This document shows positions 27,764 through 41,560 of a DNA stretch of 64,000 nucleotides, piece by piece. Each line of letters opens with the position of its first letter. Within the stretch, counting starts at the first letter, position 1. The position numbers and the translations under genes are program-made. This DNA comes from Rhodovibrio salinarum DSM 9154. Lineage in GTDB: Bacteria > Pseudomonadota > Alphaproteobacteria > Kiloniellales > Rhodovibrionaceae. The notes beneath the pieces are model-generated. The model searched no databases, was not told the origin of the DNA, and worked only from the letters and a program-made list of their open reading frames with translations. The stretch is taken from contig NZ_KI911559.1 in NCBI RefSeq assembly GCF_000515255.1, positions 903,547-967,546 of the forward strand. The letters run 5' to 3'.

Positions 27764-29650
27764 TCAGGACGATCCATCTGGACCCGGCCAGGGTCCGTTG
27801 TCGCGGTCCAGGTCGAGATCGACTGCCCGGCTGTCGTTCTCGTAGGCCGCTTTTCGTTTTGCTTCCAAGCGGGCCAGGCTTTCCTGATTCATGGATTCCG
27901 CCAAGCGCCGGCCCTCTTCAACCGCCTCATCTTTCGCCGAGCGATCGCGGTACAGGTTCAGCAGATGCCGCAAGCCCTGCCGGGCGTCCTGCACGCTCGC
28001 CCCGGGATCAGCGAACGGCCAAAGGCGATAGACCTCGCGACTCAAGGCCGTCTCTAACTGAGTCCCGTCCGGTACTTGGCGCAAGTGGCTGCAGATTTCA
28101 ACGGTGTCAAGCTCTTGTCGCTCTAATGCGAGGTCTAAAAGACGCCGCCGCAGGATATCGGTGTCGCGGTAGGCCAGCGCGATTTCCGCCAGTTCCTCGG
28201 CGTTTTCCAACAGTGTAGCCGGGTGATTAACCAATGTGGCGATCAGCGCCTGCTCCTGGCGGTGCTGCAATTGGCTGATCGGCTGGCGTACCCCGAGGGC
28301 TGGCGACAGGTTGCGCTCGCGCCCCTGCGGCGCCCAGCGGCCGCCCCCCTTGCCGCCACGTTGATTGCGGCCCTTGCTGCGCTGGAAGCCGAAGGCCTGG
28401 TCGAAGCGCTGCAGCATGTCCTGTTTGTAGGCCTGGGCGACGTCCGGTTGCTCGATCCGTTTGACGTCGTCCATCAGGGCCTGGCGCAGCCCGGCGCGGC
28501 GCTCCGGTGTGTCCAGCGGCCGCCCCTCGACCTGCTTCATCCACAACAGTTCGGCCAGGGGCCGGCCGCTGTCGACGATCTTGCGGAAGGCCTGCGGGCC
28601 CTGCGTGCTGACCAGGCTGTCCGGATCCTCGCCTTGCGGTAGCAGCGCGAAGCGCAGCGAGAAGCCGGGCTTCAATTGGGGCAGGGCGCGGTCGATCAGG
28701 CGGTAGCCGGCGCGCCGGCCGGCGCTGTCGCCGTCCAGGCAGACCACCGGCTCGTCGGCCAGGCGCCAAAGCTCGGCGATCTGGTCTTCCGTGATGGCGG
28801 TCCCAAGCGGGGCGACGGCCGCGGGGAACCCCGCCTGGGCGAGGGCGATCACGTCCATGTAGCCCTCGGTCACGATCAATTCGCCGGTGTCCCGCGCGGC
28901 GCGTCGGGCGCGGGCTAGGTTGTAGAGCACGCGCCCCTTGTGGAACAGCTCGCTTTCCGGGGAGTTCAGGTACTTCGCCTTGGCTTCGCCCATCGTGCGG
29001 CCGCCGAAGGCGATGACGTGACCGCGCCGGTCGGTGATCGGGAAGATCACCCGGTCGAACAGGTAGTCGCGTGGCGCCCCGCCGTCTTCCGGCTGCTTGA
29101 TCAGGCCGGCCGCGACCAACTGGTCGTCCCGGATGCCGCGCGCGTGCATCGCCTGGCGTAGCGCGCCGCGCTGGCCGGGCGCGTAGCCCAGGCGGAAGGC
29201 CTCCCGCGTCTCGGCATCGATGCCGCGGCCGGCGAGATAGTCGCGCGCGGCCTGCCCGTCCTTGCCGGCCAGCTGCTGCTCGTACCAGCGGCAAGCCTCC
29301 TCGACGACGTCGTAGAGGCTGCTGCGCCGCTCCTCGCGCTGGCGCTCCTGCGGGGTTGCCTTGGGCACTTCCAGCCCGGCCTCGGCGGCCAGCTTCTCGA
29401 CGGCTTCCGGGAACGACAGCCCCTCCTGTTCGACCACGAACGAGATGACGTCGCCGTGCGCGCCGCAGCCGAAGCAGTGGTAGAAGCCCTTGTCCTCGCT
29501 GACCGTGAAGGAGGGCGTCTTCTCGTTATGGAAGGGGCACAGGCCGGTGTGCTCGCGCCCGCGCTTGGTCAGGCGCACCTTGCGCCCGACCACGTCGGCG
29601 ATCGGCACCATGGACCGGATGCGGTCGAGGAATTCCTGCGGAAAGGCCAT
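27764..29650 (-). CDS. dnaG: DNA primase
   Basis: Protein of 628 residues that makes RNA primers at the replication fork. The N-terminal CHC2 zinc finger is CPFHNEKTPSF...YHCFGCGAHGD (about 38-65). The TOPRIM domain has LIVTEGYMDVIAL and VVCLDGDSAGRRAG (about 255-310). The C-terminal helicase-interaction domain follows a Gly/Arg/Gln linker near 430. It lies between yqeY and rpoD, the alphaproteobacterial form of the macromolecular synthesis operon. Confidence 0.95.
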   Translation of the reverse strand: MAFPQEFLDRIRSMVPIADVVGRKVRLTKRGREHTGLCPFHNEKTPSFTVSEDKGFYHCFGCGAHGDVISFVVEQEGLSFPEAVEKLAAEAGLEVPKATPQERQREERRSSLYDVVEEACRWYEQQLAGKDGQAARDYLAGRGIDAETREAFRLGYAPGQRGALRQAMHARGIRDDQLVAAGLIKQPEDGGAPRDYLFDRVIFPITDRRGHVIAFGGRTMGEAKAKYLNSPESELFHKGRVLYNLARARRAARDTGELIVTEGYMDVIALAQAGFPAAVAPLGTAITEDQIAELWRLADEPVVCLDGDSAGRRAGYRLIDRALPQLKPGFSLRFALLPQGEDPDSLVSTQGPQAFRKIVDSGRPLAELLWMKQVEGRPLDTPERRAGLRQALMDDVKRIEQPDVAQAYKQDMLQRFDQAFGFQRSKGRNQRGGKGGGRWAPQGRERNLSPALGVRQPISQLQHRQEQALIATLVNHPATLLENAEELAEIALAYRDTDILRRRLLDLALERQELDTVEICSHLRQVPDGTQLETALSREVYRLWPFADPGASVQDARQGLRHLLNLYRDRSAKDEAVEEGRRLAESMNQESLARLEAKRKAAYENDSRAVDLDLDRDNGPWPGPDGSS

Positions 29651-29757
29651 GCGACTCGGGACTCACCTTCCTTGCGAGTCCGTCAGCCTAACAGGCCGTG
29701 CGGCAAATGCCGCCCTGTGGAAAACGGGGAAGATGGGGGTAGAAGCCATCGTCGCGG

Positions 29758-30210
29758 CTAGGTCAACCGCTCCTTGGCGACCTTGCTGGCCTTGGCGAAG
29801 TCCATCTGGCCGGCGAAGTCGGTACGCAGACGGGTCATTACCGCGCCCATGTCCTTCACCGAATCCGCGCCCAGCGCCTCGATCGTGTCGTCGACGGCCT
29901 GCCGGGTTTCCGCGTCGTCCAACTGGCGGGGCAGGAAGCGCTGCAGCACCGTGATCTCCTGCTCTTCCTTTTCCGCCAGGTCGTCGCGGCCGGCGTCGGC
30001 ATAGGTCTTCGCCGCGTCGTGCGACTGCCGGACCATTTTCTGCAGCATCTGCCGGATCTGGTCGTCGCTGATGCCGTCGGAGTTGCCCTCGCTGCGCGCG
30101 GCGATGTCGCGGTCTTTCAGGGCCGCCAGGATCAGCCGCAGCGTCGCCGCGGTCCGGGCGTCGCGCGCCCGCAGGGCTTGCTTCAACGCGTCGTTCAGGT
30201 CGGTGCGGAG
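29758..30210 (-). CDS. yqeY: GatB/YqeY domain protein
   Basis: Protein of 150 residues (start MLRTDLNDALKQALRARD; ATG at 30240 also possible). It has the two-helical-domain YqeY plan, shared with the tail of GatB, and may bind tRNA. The KDRDIAARSEG and KMVRQSHDAAKTYADAGRDDL segments are typical. It precedes dnaG and is divergent from carA, an arrangement common in alphaproteobacteria. Confidence 0.9.
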   Translation of the reverse strand, partial: LRTDLNDALKQALRARDARTAATLRLILAALKDRDIAARSEGNSDGISDDQIRQMLQKMVRQSHDAAKTYADAGRDDLAEKEEQEITVLQRFLPRQLDDAETRQAVDDTIEALGADSVKDMGAVMTRLRTDFAGQMDFAKASKVAKERLT

Positions 30211-30459
30211 CATGGCACTCAAGGCCTCATCACATGACAAGGCGCGGCCGGCGCGTTTGACGCCTGCCGGGCATTGCCGTAAACGAACACCGCCGTTCGC
30301 TCCCGGCGGTCAAGAACCCGCGTGGTCGCCTTCTTCAGGAAGCGACGGCAGCGGGTTTGCCGCCGCCGTATATAGGGAACGGCAATCCCCAAGCAACCCC
30401 GTGGGTGCCGGTCGGCGCCCCGGCTCGACACCGTTCCACAGCAGCGATACGTCCCGGCC

Positions 30460-31665
<1,206 letters not shown>

Positions 31666-31940
31666 CGCCGGCGCTTCGCGGATAAAGACCGAAGGCTGGA
31701 ATCGAAGACTTAGACCAGAGTGCGCCCCGTTGGGCGTCGGCTCTGGCCCTCTGTGGCGCTGTGGTTCCCGCGGCACCGGCGCGGATGCATAGCCGGTCCC
31801 CGCGCAGGGGCTTCCCTCGTCCGCGCGTCCGTGGCACATACGCGCCCTAGCCGACAGACCCTGCCTGATCGATGCCCCGCGCGCCCGCCCGTCCCTGGGT
31901 GGTCGCCGCGCGCGGGGCCAAACGCGCGCGAAAGCCAGCC

Positions 31941-35201
<3,261 letters not shown>

Positions 35202-35622
35202 CACGCCAGTTCGCGCCCGGTCGCCGGTCCGCCGGCTTCGGGGTGCGGGCATGGGCGGTGGGTTTCATCTCCATTTCGCGGGGCGTCCGGATCGGGCGCC
35301 GCGGGACAGGGACCGGCGGCCGCGCGCGGTGGCCGGCGCAGGGCCCGGCTTGGGGACCTCCGGGCCGATAGCCGGGACCGGGCGGACGGGGATGCGACGC
35401 ACGCGAACGTGACGAACGGGGACGTGACGAAACGGCCGCGCCCGGCACCTGGCGCCGGGGACGGGGGCGGCGGACGACCTGCGCCCGACGAGGGGGCGCC
35501 ACCACATCCCGGCGACCACGGCACTGGCGCCCGACGCGGCCCGGCGGTTTCCGTCGCGGCCAACGGCGGGCGTGTCCATTCACCGACGACCAGACGCAGT
35601 CGAACGCGAGTATGCGAGCGAA
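35202..35622 (+). other. 421-bp GC-rich gap between carB and greA
   Basis: I see no credible gene. It is very GC-rich with short imperfect direct repeats of about 16 bp around 35405-35436 (GACGTGACGAA-like units). No clear terminator with a T-run follows carB. It probably carries the greA promoter. Confidence 0.4.
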
Positions 35623-36096
35623 ATGAACAAGGTACCGATGACGGCGGAAGGCTATAACAAGCTCCACGAAGAGCTGAAGTACCTCCGCTCGACCGCACGC
35701 CCGGAGGTCATTCAGGCGATCGCCGAGGCGCGCGAGCACGGCGACCTGTCCGAGAACGCGGAATACCACGCCGCCCGCGACCGGCAGTCGTTCATCGAGG
35801 GGCGCGTGGCCGAGATCGAGGACATGCTCGCGCGCGCGGAGGTGATCGACGTCTCCAAGCTGTCCGGCGACACGGTGAAGTTCGGCGCCACCGTCACGGT
35901 CGCCGACGAGGACACCGACGAGGAGACCACCTACCAGATCGTCGGCGAGCACGAGGCCGATGTGAAGACCGGCCGCATCGCGGTCACGAGCCCGATCGCC
36001 CGCGCCCTGATCGGCAAGGCCAAGGGCGATTCGGTCGAGGTCGAGACCCCGCGCGGCCAGAAGTTCTACGAGATCGAACAGGTCGAGTTTAAGTAG
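35623..36096 (+). CDS. greA: Transcription elongation factor GreA
   Basis: Protein of 157 residues that rescues backtracked RNA polymerase. The N-terminal coiled coil has the acidic tip [20 protein letters not shown] (about 37-56) that reaches the active site; the C-terminal FKBP-like domain ends [16 protein letters not shown]. I chose ATG 35623 because the family begins [10 protein letters not shown]; the longer frame from 35572 is not conserved. Confidence 0.96.
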   Translation: MNKVPMTAEGYNKLHEELKYLRSTARPEVIQAIAEAREHGDLSENAEYHAARDRQSFIEGRVAEIEDMLARAEVIDVSKLSGDTVKFGATVTVADEDTDEETTYQIVGEHEADVKTGRIAVTSPIARALIGKAKGDSVEVETPRGQKFYEIEQVEFK

Positions 36097-36126
36097 GCCC
36101 AGGGTCGCTAGGCGGTCTCGTCACGC

Positions 36127-36162
36127 GGGCTCGCCACGTGGGCTCGCCACGTGGGCTCGCCA
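36127..36162. repeat. Short tandem repeat, 13-bp unit
   Basis: GGGCTCGCCACGT is repeated twice exactly (36127-36139, 36140-36152), then a partial third copy GGGCTCGCCA (36153-36162). It lies in the greA 3' region. Confidence 0.85.
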
Positions 36163-36208
36163 GACGGCCCCGCGCCCGCGCGTCCTGATCCCGCCCGTCC
36201 TGATCAAG

Positions 36209-36245
36209 CGTCCCCGGATCGCCAGGCCCGGTCCGGGGACGTTTT
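36209..36245 (+). terminator. Rho-independent terminator of greA
   Basis: Perfect 10-bp stem CGTCCCCGGA (36209-36218) with TCCGGGGACG (36232-36241), followed by TTTT. It is 113 bases after the greA stop. The rest of the 378-bp gap to the lipoprotein gene shows nothing else. Confidence 0.8.
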
Positions 36246-36474
36246 CGTGTCCGCGCCCGGGCGCGCCACGCGCGCGCAGTACGCCCGCGCCCGCTTTGCC
36301 AGGGCGCCTGCGCGGGCGCCATGCGGGGCCGCCCCATCGCCGGCACACAGCCCTCACAGCCCGGCCCCTTGGCGCCCCCGCGCCCGGGCGCCATACTCCG
36401 CCGCCAGTTAATTCCGACGCGCCCCGGACAGCCGGGCGCGCCCATACGCTGACGCCATCAAGGAGACGCCCGCC

Positions 36475-36609
36475 ATGCCCCGCCTGCTCGCCGCCGCCCT
36501 GCTCCTCGGCCTGCTGAGCCTCAGCGCCTGCAACACGATGGAGGGCTTCGGCCAGGACCTGAGCAACCTCGGCAACGAGATCGAGGGCGAGGCGGAAGAG
36601 CACGACTAG
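36475..36609 (+). CDS. Entericidin-like small lipoprotein
   Basis: A 44-residue protein with signal peptide MPRLLAAALLLGLLSLSAC and lipobox LSAC, so Cys19 is expected to be lipidated. The mature part (CNTMEGFGQDLSNLGNEIEG) matches the entericidin A/B family, whose CNTxxGxGxDi pattern is characteristic. In enteric bacteria these form a stress-linked antidote/toxin pair; here there is a single gene. AAGGAG lies 9 bases upstream of the start. The acidic tail ends EEHD. Confidence 0.85.
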   Translation: MPRLLAAALLLGLLSLSACNTMEGFGQDLSNLGNEIEGEAEEHD

Positions 36610-36844
36610 CCTGTCCCTCTCGCGCGCAGCCCGCCCGCCCGTCCGCGCCAGCGGCCTTGTGATCCCCCCGGAGCACGATCAAACGCCCCGCAGCCGCCCG
36701 CCCCGGGTTGCGCGCGACCGCCCGTGTGCGCGATAAGCGGTGGGGCAGGGCGCATGCCCTGCGCACGTTTATCCCGGCCCTATTCCGGCCGGCACGTCAG
36801 GCGGGTTGCGACGGGCTGTCCCACCCGTCTCGCTTGACAATTGG

Positions 36845-36870
36845 GGGCCCGTAGTTCACCGCTCTAAAAC
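36845..36870 (+). pseudogene. Degenerate 5' half of the tRNA-Ile2 gene
   Basis: The first 14 bases, GGGCCCGTAGTTCA, are identical to the 5' end of the intact tRNA at 41561. What follows can be aligned as ACCGCTC from the anticodon arm after a 14-base internal deletion, and similarity stops at the anticodon loop. It cannot fold into a tRNA. It marks the left boundary of the low-GC defence segment. Confidence 0.6.
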
Positions 36871-37049
36871 TCTGTCATGCGCTGCACTGATCGCCAAGGT
36901 CGGCAAGATTCGTGTAGTGAAAATCCGGCGGTCCGAGGCCTCGCACGTGCAACCTCATACTTTAACATCACCTAGGTCCGGTTATTTTTCTGCTGTGGAC
37001 ACAACGAATCATAGAAGACAGTTGAATCAATAATCGGATCCTGCGAGGC

Positions 37050-37055
37050 TATAAT
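37050..37055 (+). promoter_or_regulatory. Probable -10 element of the defence operon
   Basis: A perfect TATAAT lies 51 bases before the first start codon in an AT-rich stretch. A TTGAAT upstream (37022-37027) is 22 bases away, longer than the ideal 17, so the -35 is uncertain. No good Shine-Dalgarno precedes the ATG at 37106. Confidence 0.45.
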
Positions 37056-37105
37056 TAGGCACCAACCCACTTCAAGTTTATCTTGAGAATGAGTTTGTAA
37101 AAAAT

Positions 37106-38086
37106 ATGCATTTAGGAAAAATCAAGATTCGGAATTTTCGGCGCTTGGCAAACGTAAATATTGATCTTGATCGGGATATATCTATCTTCGTAGGCGCAAA
37201 TAATAGCGGTAAAACGTCGGTTGCCCATGCTATAAACTTTTTTGTAAACGCTTCCCGTGACCGCGTCAGTTTTCACGATATTAGTGCATGCCGTTGGAAG
37301 GATATCGACGCTTTTGAGGCTGAGGCCGGGGGTGCCTCACTGCCGGTGCTGTCGCTCGATCTGTGGTTCGTCGTCGAACAAGCCGATCTTCACCGTGTAC
37401 TCGATCTGCTTCCTCGCCTCGAATGGGAGGGATCACAGGTCGGGGTTCGCATCGCTTTTGCGCCGCGCAACGAAGACGATACATTGGCACGTTTCAATGA
37501 ACGACACCAAAAGGCGCAAGACGCTGTTGCGGATATGGAAACGCCCGAAGGCCAAGAGCCTTATATCGCGCCGCCGCGGTCGCTCCGTGAGTTTCTCGAA
37601 GGGGAATTGGGAAAAGAGTACGAGTTTAAGTATTTCGTCCTTGATGAAGCACAGTTCGACAATGATCTAGAGCCCAAAGATGATTATGAGCCGCAGGAAT
37701 TGCTGCGTGAACAGGGGCGGACCGGCAAGGAGATCATTGGCTCCCTGCTCAAGGTCGACTTCCTCCATGCCCAACGGCATCTTTCGGATAGTGAAGGCGG
37801 TAGCCGTGCCGAGGAACTCTCCAGACACCTGAGCCGCTATTACCAGCGCAACCTGCAACGTCACGAGGAAGACCAGAAAGCGGTAAGAGCGCTGGCTGAG
37901 TCGGAGGCGCAGCTAAACGAGCACCTGCGTCAGGTGTTCGCCGACACGCTGGAGCGTCTCGCGCAATTGGGGTATCCGGGGCTGACCAACCCGCGCCTAA
38001 TGATCAAGTCTGCGCTCAATCCGGCGACAGTGATGAACAGTCAGGACGGTGCACATGTTCACTATGCACTGAACGATGAGGGGTGA
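37106..38086 (+). CDS. OLD-family nuclease (GajA-like), N-terminal ATPase half
   Basis: Protein of 326 residues with an ABC/AAA15-type ATPase start: KIKIRNFRRL, then Walker A GANNSGKTS (30-38). The following region is a helical insert. It ends at a TGA just where OLD-family ATPases normally continue into the segment G-x-GFKNLIY and Walker B, both of which open the next gene in the -1 frame. So this is the front half of one protein, split by a frame change at GGGG (38080-38083). OLD nucleases of this class pair with a UvrD helicase in Gabija anti-phage systems. Confidence 0.85.
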   Translation: MHLGKIKIRNFRRLANVNIDLDRDISIFVGANNSGKTSVAHAINFFVNASRDRVSFHDISACRWKDIDAFEAEAGGASLPVLSLDLWFVVEQADLHRVLDLLPRLEWEGSQVGVRIAFAPRNEDDTLARFNERHQKAQDAVADMETPEGQEPYIAPPRSLREFLEGELGKEYEFKYFVLDEAQFDNDLEPKDDYEPQELLREQGRTGKEIIGSLLKVDFLHAQRHLSDSEGGSRAEELSRHLSRYYQRNLQRHEEDQKAVRALAESEAQLNEHLRQVFADTLERLAQLGYPGLTNPRLMIKSALNPATVMNSQDGAHVHYALNDEG

Positions 38087-39303
38087 CGCTTCCGGACAAG
38101 TATAACGGACTTGGCTTCAAAAACCTGATCTACATGGTCGTTGAGCTGCTCGATCTTCACGCGCAATGGGTCTCAACGGAAGAAAAGCGTCCGCCGATTC
38201 ACTTGATCTTTGTCGAAGAGCCAGAAGCGCACCTTCATGCGCAACTGCAACAGGTGTTCGTCAATAAAGTCCGGGAAACCCTCGCAGAAAAAGACGATGC
38301 GCCAAATGGTTTCCACACACAAATCGCCCTATCAACGCATTCGCCGCACATTTCATATGAACGGGGCTTTCAGCCGATCCGCTACTTCCGGCGCGAGGGC
38401 GCCGGTACGCAGCAGGCATCGACAGTCCTGAACCTGTCGGCGTTCTACCAGAAAACCGGCAACCCAAGCCGGGATTTCCTGGAAAGATATTTGAAGCTTA
38501 CACATTGCGACTTGTTCTTCGCCGATGCTGCAGTGCTCGTGGAGGGCAATGTCGAGCGGTTGATCATGCCGCAAATGATCGCGAAGACGGCGCCCGGCCT
38601 GCGGTCCTGCTACCTCAGTGTTCTGGAAATCGGTGGTGCTTACGCACACCTATTCCGCACGCTCATCGAGTTTCTTGGGATAACGACGCTGATCGTGACC
38701 GATTTGGATAGCGTGACTGCTCCTGTGGCGGCCTGCAAAGGGGAAGAGTTCGAACCGGCGGAGGCTAAAGATGACGAGGATGCCGCAGTCGGTAGGACCT
38801 GCACGCCGGAAACACCGGACTCCGTGACCTCAAACCAAATGCTTAAGCAGTGGCTTCCGAGAAGAATCAATATCGACGACTTGCTGGCCGCCGATGCCGC
38901 GGCCAAGACCATCCCGGGCGATGCAAACGGCTTGGGTTCTGTTCGTGTGACCTATCCGTACACGGTGAATCTGACGCAAGGCGACAAGCATTTTGAGTGT
39001 GCCGGTCGCACGCTCGAAGTTGCCTTCGCTTTCGACAATCTCGAATGGACCCAGGAATACGACAATCGGGATCTCAATTTGCGGGTCCACGCGCCGCAAA
39101 ACCTCCAAGACCTTGCATTGAAGCTGCACAAAAGGGTGCACGGTTCGAACTACAAGAAGACGGATTTCGCCCTCGCATTACTCACCAAAGACCCTGATGA
39201 CTGGACCGTCCCCCGCTATATTTCGGAGGGCCTGCAATGGCTCGAAGAAACACTCGGCGTTTCTGAGCAAAAGGACGATGAGTCCAAGGACGTTGCCAAA
39301 TGA
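38083..39303 (+). CDS. OLD-family nuclease (GajA-like), C-terminal ATPase and TOPRIM half
   Basis: Protein of 406 residues if started at GTG 38083, which overlaps the preceding stop (GTGA). It opens with LPDKYNGLGFKNLIYM, then Walker B IFVEEPEAHLHAQL (43-55) and the switch STHSPHI (84-90). The TOPRIM domain follows: VEGNVERLIMPQM (153-165, catalytic Glu) and IVTDLDS (204-210, Asp-x-Asp), the metal site that cuts DNA. The C-terminal 190 residues are unfamiliar. If joined to the upstream frame it gives about 732 residues, longer than typical GajA. Confidence 0.85.
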   Translation: MTLPDKYNGLGFKNLIYMVVELLDLHAQWVSTEEKRPPIHLIFVEEPEAHLHAQLQQVFVNKVRETLAEKDDAPNGFHTQIALSTHSPHISYERGFQPIRYFRREGAGTQQASTVLNLSAFYQKTGNPSRDFLERYLKLTHCDLFFADAAVLVEGNVERLIMPQMIAKTAPGLRSCYLSVLEIGGAYAHLFRTLIEFLGITTLIVTDLDSVTAPVAACKGEEFEPAEAKDDEDAAVGRTCTPETPDSVTSNQMLKQWLPRRINIDDLLAADAAAKTIPGDANGLGSVRVTYPYTVNLTQGDKHFECAGRTLEVAFAFDNLEWTQEYDNRDLNLRVHAPQNLQDLALKLHKRVHGSNYKKTDFALALLTKDPDDWTVPRYISEGLQWLEETLGVSEQKDDESKDVAK

Positions 39304-41186
39304 CAAGTCGTATCGGGAAGCCCAATACAAAGACCGATACAGACCTTCACGAGCGGCTTGCCAGTGACGGTAACCGCCACTTTGTAATGGTAGCTGGTGC
39401 CGGATCGGGAAAGACAACATCGCTCGTAAAAGCATTGGCACAGATCGAGCGTACACAGGGAGCGTCGCTGCGGCGGAACGGGCAGCAGGTTGCTTGTATC
39501 ACCTATACCGAAGTGGCCGTCGAGGAAATTCGTAGTGACGTGGGCAATGACGATCTTTTCCACGTTTCGACGATTCACAGCTTTCTCTGGAGCGTTATCA
39601 AGCCGTTCCAGAACAATCTTCGGGAGTGGGTAAAAGGCAGACTGCATGAGAAGACTGCAGAAGAGCAGGAAAAGATAGATAAGCCCAGAACAAGACAGGC
39701 GACGAAAACGCGTGCCGCCGAGAATATCGAGCGATATCGGATTCAGCTAGGCGAGATTGGTAATGTCAAGGGTTTTCGCTACGGCACCGGTAGTGATTAC
39801 ACTAATGGAGTCCTCGGCCACAGTGACATTCTGAGGATTGGCCCTGCATTCATCCATGACCATGCTTTAATGCGCAGTGTCTTGACTCAGCGCTTTCCCG
39901 TTATCTTTGTTGACGAAAGCCAGGATAGCGACCCTGCCTTTGTTGAGGCGCTGCGCCGCTTGGCGAGAGAAACGCCTCAAGGGTTTTGTCTCGGTTTCTT
40001 CGGTGATCCGGTCCAGAAAATCTATATGCAGGGGGCCGGTTCGATCGAGCACGAAGACGGATGGGAAACGCTGGAAAAGCCGGAGAATTTCAGGTGCCCG
40101 CAGGCTGTGCTGCGCGTAATCAACCGCATTAGGGCCGAAGATGACGGGTTGGAGCAAACGCGCGGACGCCACGAAAACGTCAACGGTGAAGATGTCCCTG
40201 TAGAGGGCACGGCACGGGTTTTGATCTTGCCCGCCGACGATCGACGACAAGAGCGGCTTGAAAACGCGCGCAGATGGCTTGCGCATCAGGACAGAGACCG
40301 CGGTTGGCTAGGAAGTGAAGACGAGGAAGCGCTACGGCTCCTTGTGCTGGTCCACCGTATGGCAGCTGCTCGGTTGGGATTTCCAAGCCTGTACAGCGCC
40401 CTCAACGACAAATCATCGGAAGATCTGAGTTCAGGCTTGATCGATGGCACTGCTTGGGTCGTTCGTCCTTTTCTCTCTTACGTTATGCCGGTCGCGCTCG
40501 CGCGTAAGGAGAAGCGCGAGTTCGAGATCATGCGGCTGCTCCGTACACATAGTCCTCGGTTCCAGCCCAAGGCCGTGGCCGGCGCAGATACTGCGGGGTT
40601 CTTGAATGCGCTGCAGAATGATATCGCCGAGCTGGTGGCAATGCTTGAACCCGGCAGTGGTGCGCGTATCGGCGATGTCGTAAATTTTTTGCAAGCAAAC
40701 AACTTATTAGAGTTAGACGAGCGATATGGTGCGCTCATCCAGACCTTTGCCGAGTCCGAAGGACAGGTAACCGATCCGGCACCCGAGAATGCAACGCTGC
40801 GTTTCATGCAATGCGATGCGTCCGAATTGTGGGGCTACCTGAAATACATCGAAAAGCTCTCGCCCTTCGCCACACAGCAGGGCATCAAGGGGGCGGAATT
40901 CGAAAAGGTTCTCGTCGTGGTTGACGATCAAGAGAGTCGTTCGAACGCGTTCTCCTACGGCAAATATTTTGGCGTGACCCAGCTTTCCGACACGGATCAG
41001 GCTCACATCGATGCCGGACGGGATTCCGTGATCGGCCGAACGCTCCGATTATTCTATGTTTGCTGTTCGCGAGCGCTGTCTGATCTTGTCGTGATCATTT
41101 TTGCAGAAGATACAACGCGCATGCGAGATGCGATCACTAGGAAGGCGTTCTTCGAGCCGGACTGTGTCAGCATATTTGACGATTGA
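39300..41186 (+). CDS. UvrD/Rep-type helicase (GajB-like)
   Basis: Superfamily 1 helicase of 628 residues. Motif I is GAGSGKTT (33-40), Ia CITYTEVAVEEI (67-78), II VDESQD (204-209), III GFFGDPVQKIY (232-242), and a late FYVCCSRALSDL gives motif VI. It lacks nuclease or long accessory domains of UvrD proper. Its ATG overlaps the stop of the TOPRIM gene (ATGA), so the three frames form one coupled operon. An OLD nuclease beside a UvrD helicase is the Gabija layout, in which the helicase senses or processes DNA and activates the nuclease. Confidence 0.85.
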   Translation: MTSRIGKPNTKTDTDLHERLASDGNRHFVMVAGAGSGKTTSLVKALAQIERTQGASLRRNGQQVACITYTEVAVEEIRSDVGNDDLFHVSTIHSFLWSVIKPFQNNLREWVKGRLHEKTAEEQEKIDKPRTRQATKTRAAENIERYRIQLGEIGNVKGFRYGTGSDYTNGVLGHSDILRIGPAFIHDHALMRSVLTQRFPVIFVDESQDSDPAFVEALRRLARETPQGFCLGFFGDPVQKIYMQGAGSIEHEDGWETLEKPENFRCPQAVLRVINRIRAEDDGLEQTRGRHENVNGEDVPVEGTARVLILPADDRRQERLENARRWLAHQDRDRGWLGSEDEEALRLLVLVHRMAAARLGFPSLYSALNDKSSEDLSSGLIDGTAWVVRPFLSYVMPVALARKEKREFEIMRLLRTHSPRFQPKAVAGADTAGFLNALQNDIAELVAMLEPGSGARIGDVVNFLQANNLLELDERYGALIQTFAESEGQVTDPAPENATLRFMQCDASELWGYLKYIEKLSPFATQQGIKGAEFEKVLVVVDDQESRSNAFSYGKYFGVTQLSDTDQAHIDAGRDSVIGRTLRLFYVCCSRALSDLVVIIFAEDTTRMRDAITRKAFFEPDCVSIFDD

Positions 41187-41560
41187 TAAATTCGCTGCAA
41201 AAATAAATTATATGACTAATATATTGTGCGTACCGTTAACGACGACTTTTGGGCATTTGAGGCTGGCACTTCTATGCTGTTCTGCACAGTCGCCTGCTTC
41301 CGTGGTGTTTCCAGGGATAAGAAACGTCTTGGGCTTCGTTGGGCAAAGGCTCTGATGTGTCGTTTTGGGGCCGGAGTTGAAATCTACGGTCTTCAGGTTG
41401 ATAGTTGGGGCCTTGAGGTCTTTAAAACCTTCGCCATGCCTCGTGGGTGACTGTGACGACTGAAACTGATATAGCCCACATGCCCACTTTTGCTGCTGGT
41501 CACCCAATGGCCACATATTACAGCGCGGGCATGCATAAAACGCTGAGTTTTCAGTATGAA
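41187..41560 (+). other. 374-bp gap with the probable tRNA promoter
   Basis: No gene is seen after the helicase. A promoter-like pair TTGCTG (41490-41495) and CATATT (41513-41518) with 17-bp spacing lies 43 bases before the tRNA. No clear terminator follows the helicase gene. An open frame on the opposite strand overlaps the tRNA and is spurious. Confidence 0.45.

Larger units (their letters stand above)
36610..37105. other. 496-bp gap holding the left edge of the defence island
   Basis: GC-rich host-like sequence runs to about 36.84 kb and AT-richer island sequence follows. A hairpin GCAGGGC-GCAT-GCCCTGC (36745-36762), extended by GATAA/TTATC pairs (36732-36773), lies before the edge, and TTGACA occurs at 36834-36839. 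The tRNA-like remnant starts at 36845. No gene is seen. Confidence 0.5.

Noticed and set aside
37106..39303. PARIS (AriA/AriB) anti-phage system
   Set aside because: The second gene starts with the Walker B half of the same ATPase and carries an OLD TOPRIM, not a separate DUF4435 nuclease, and a UvrD helicase follows.
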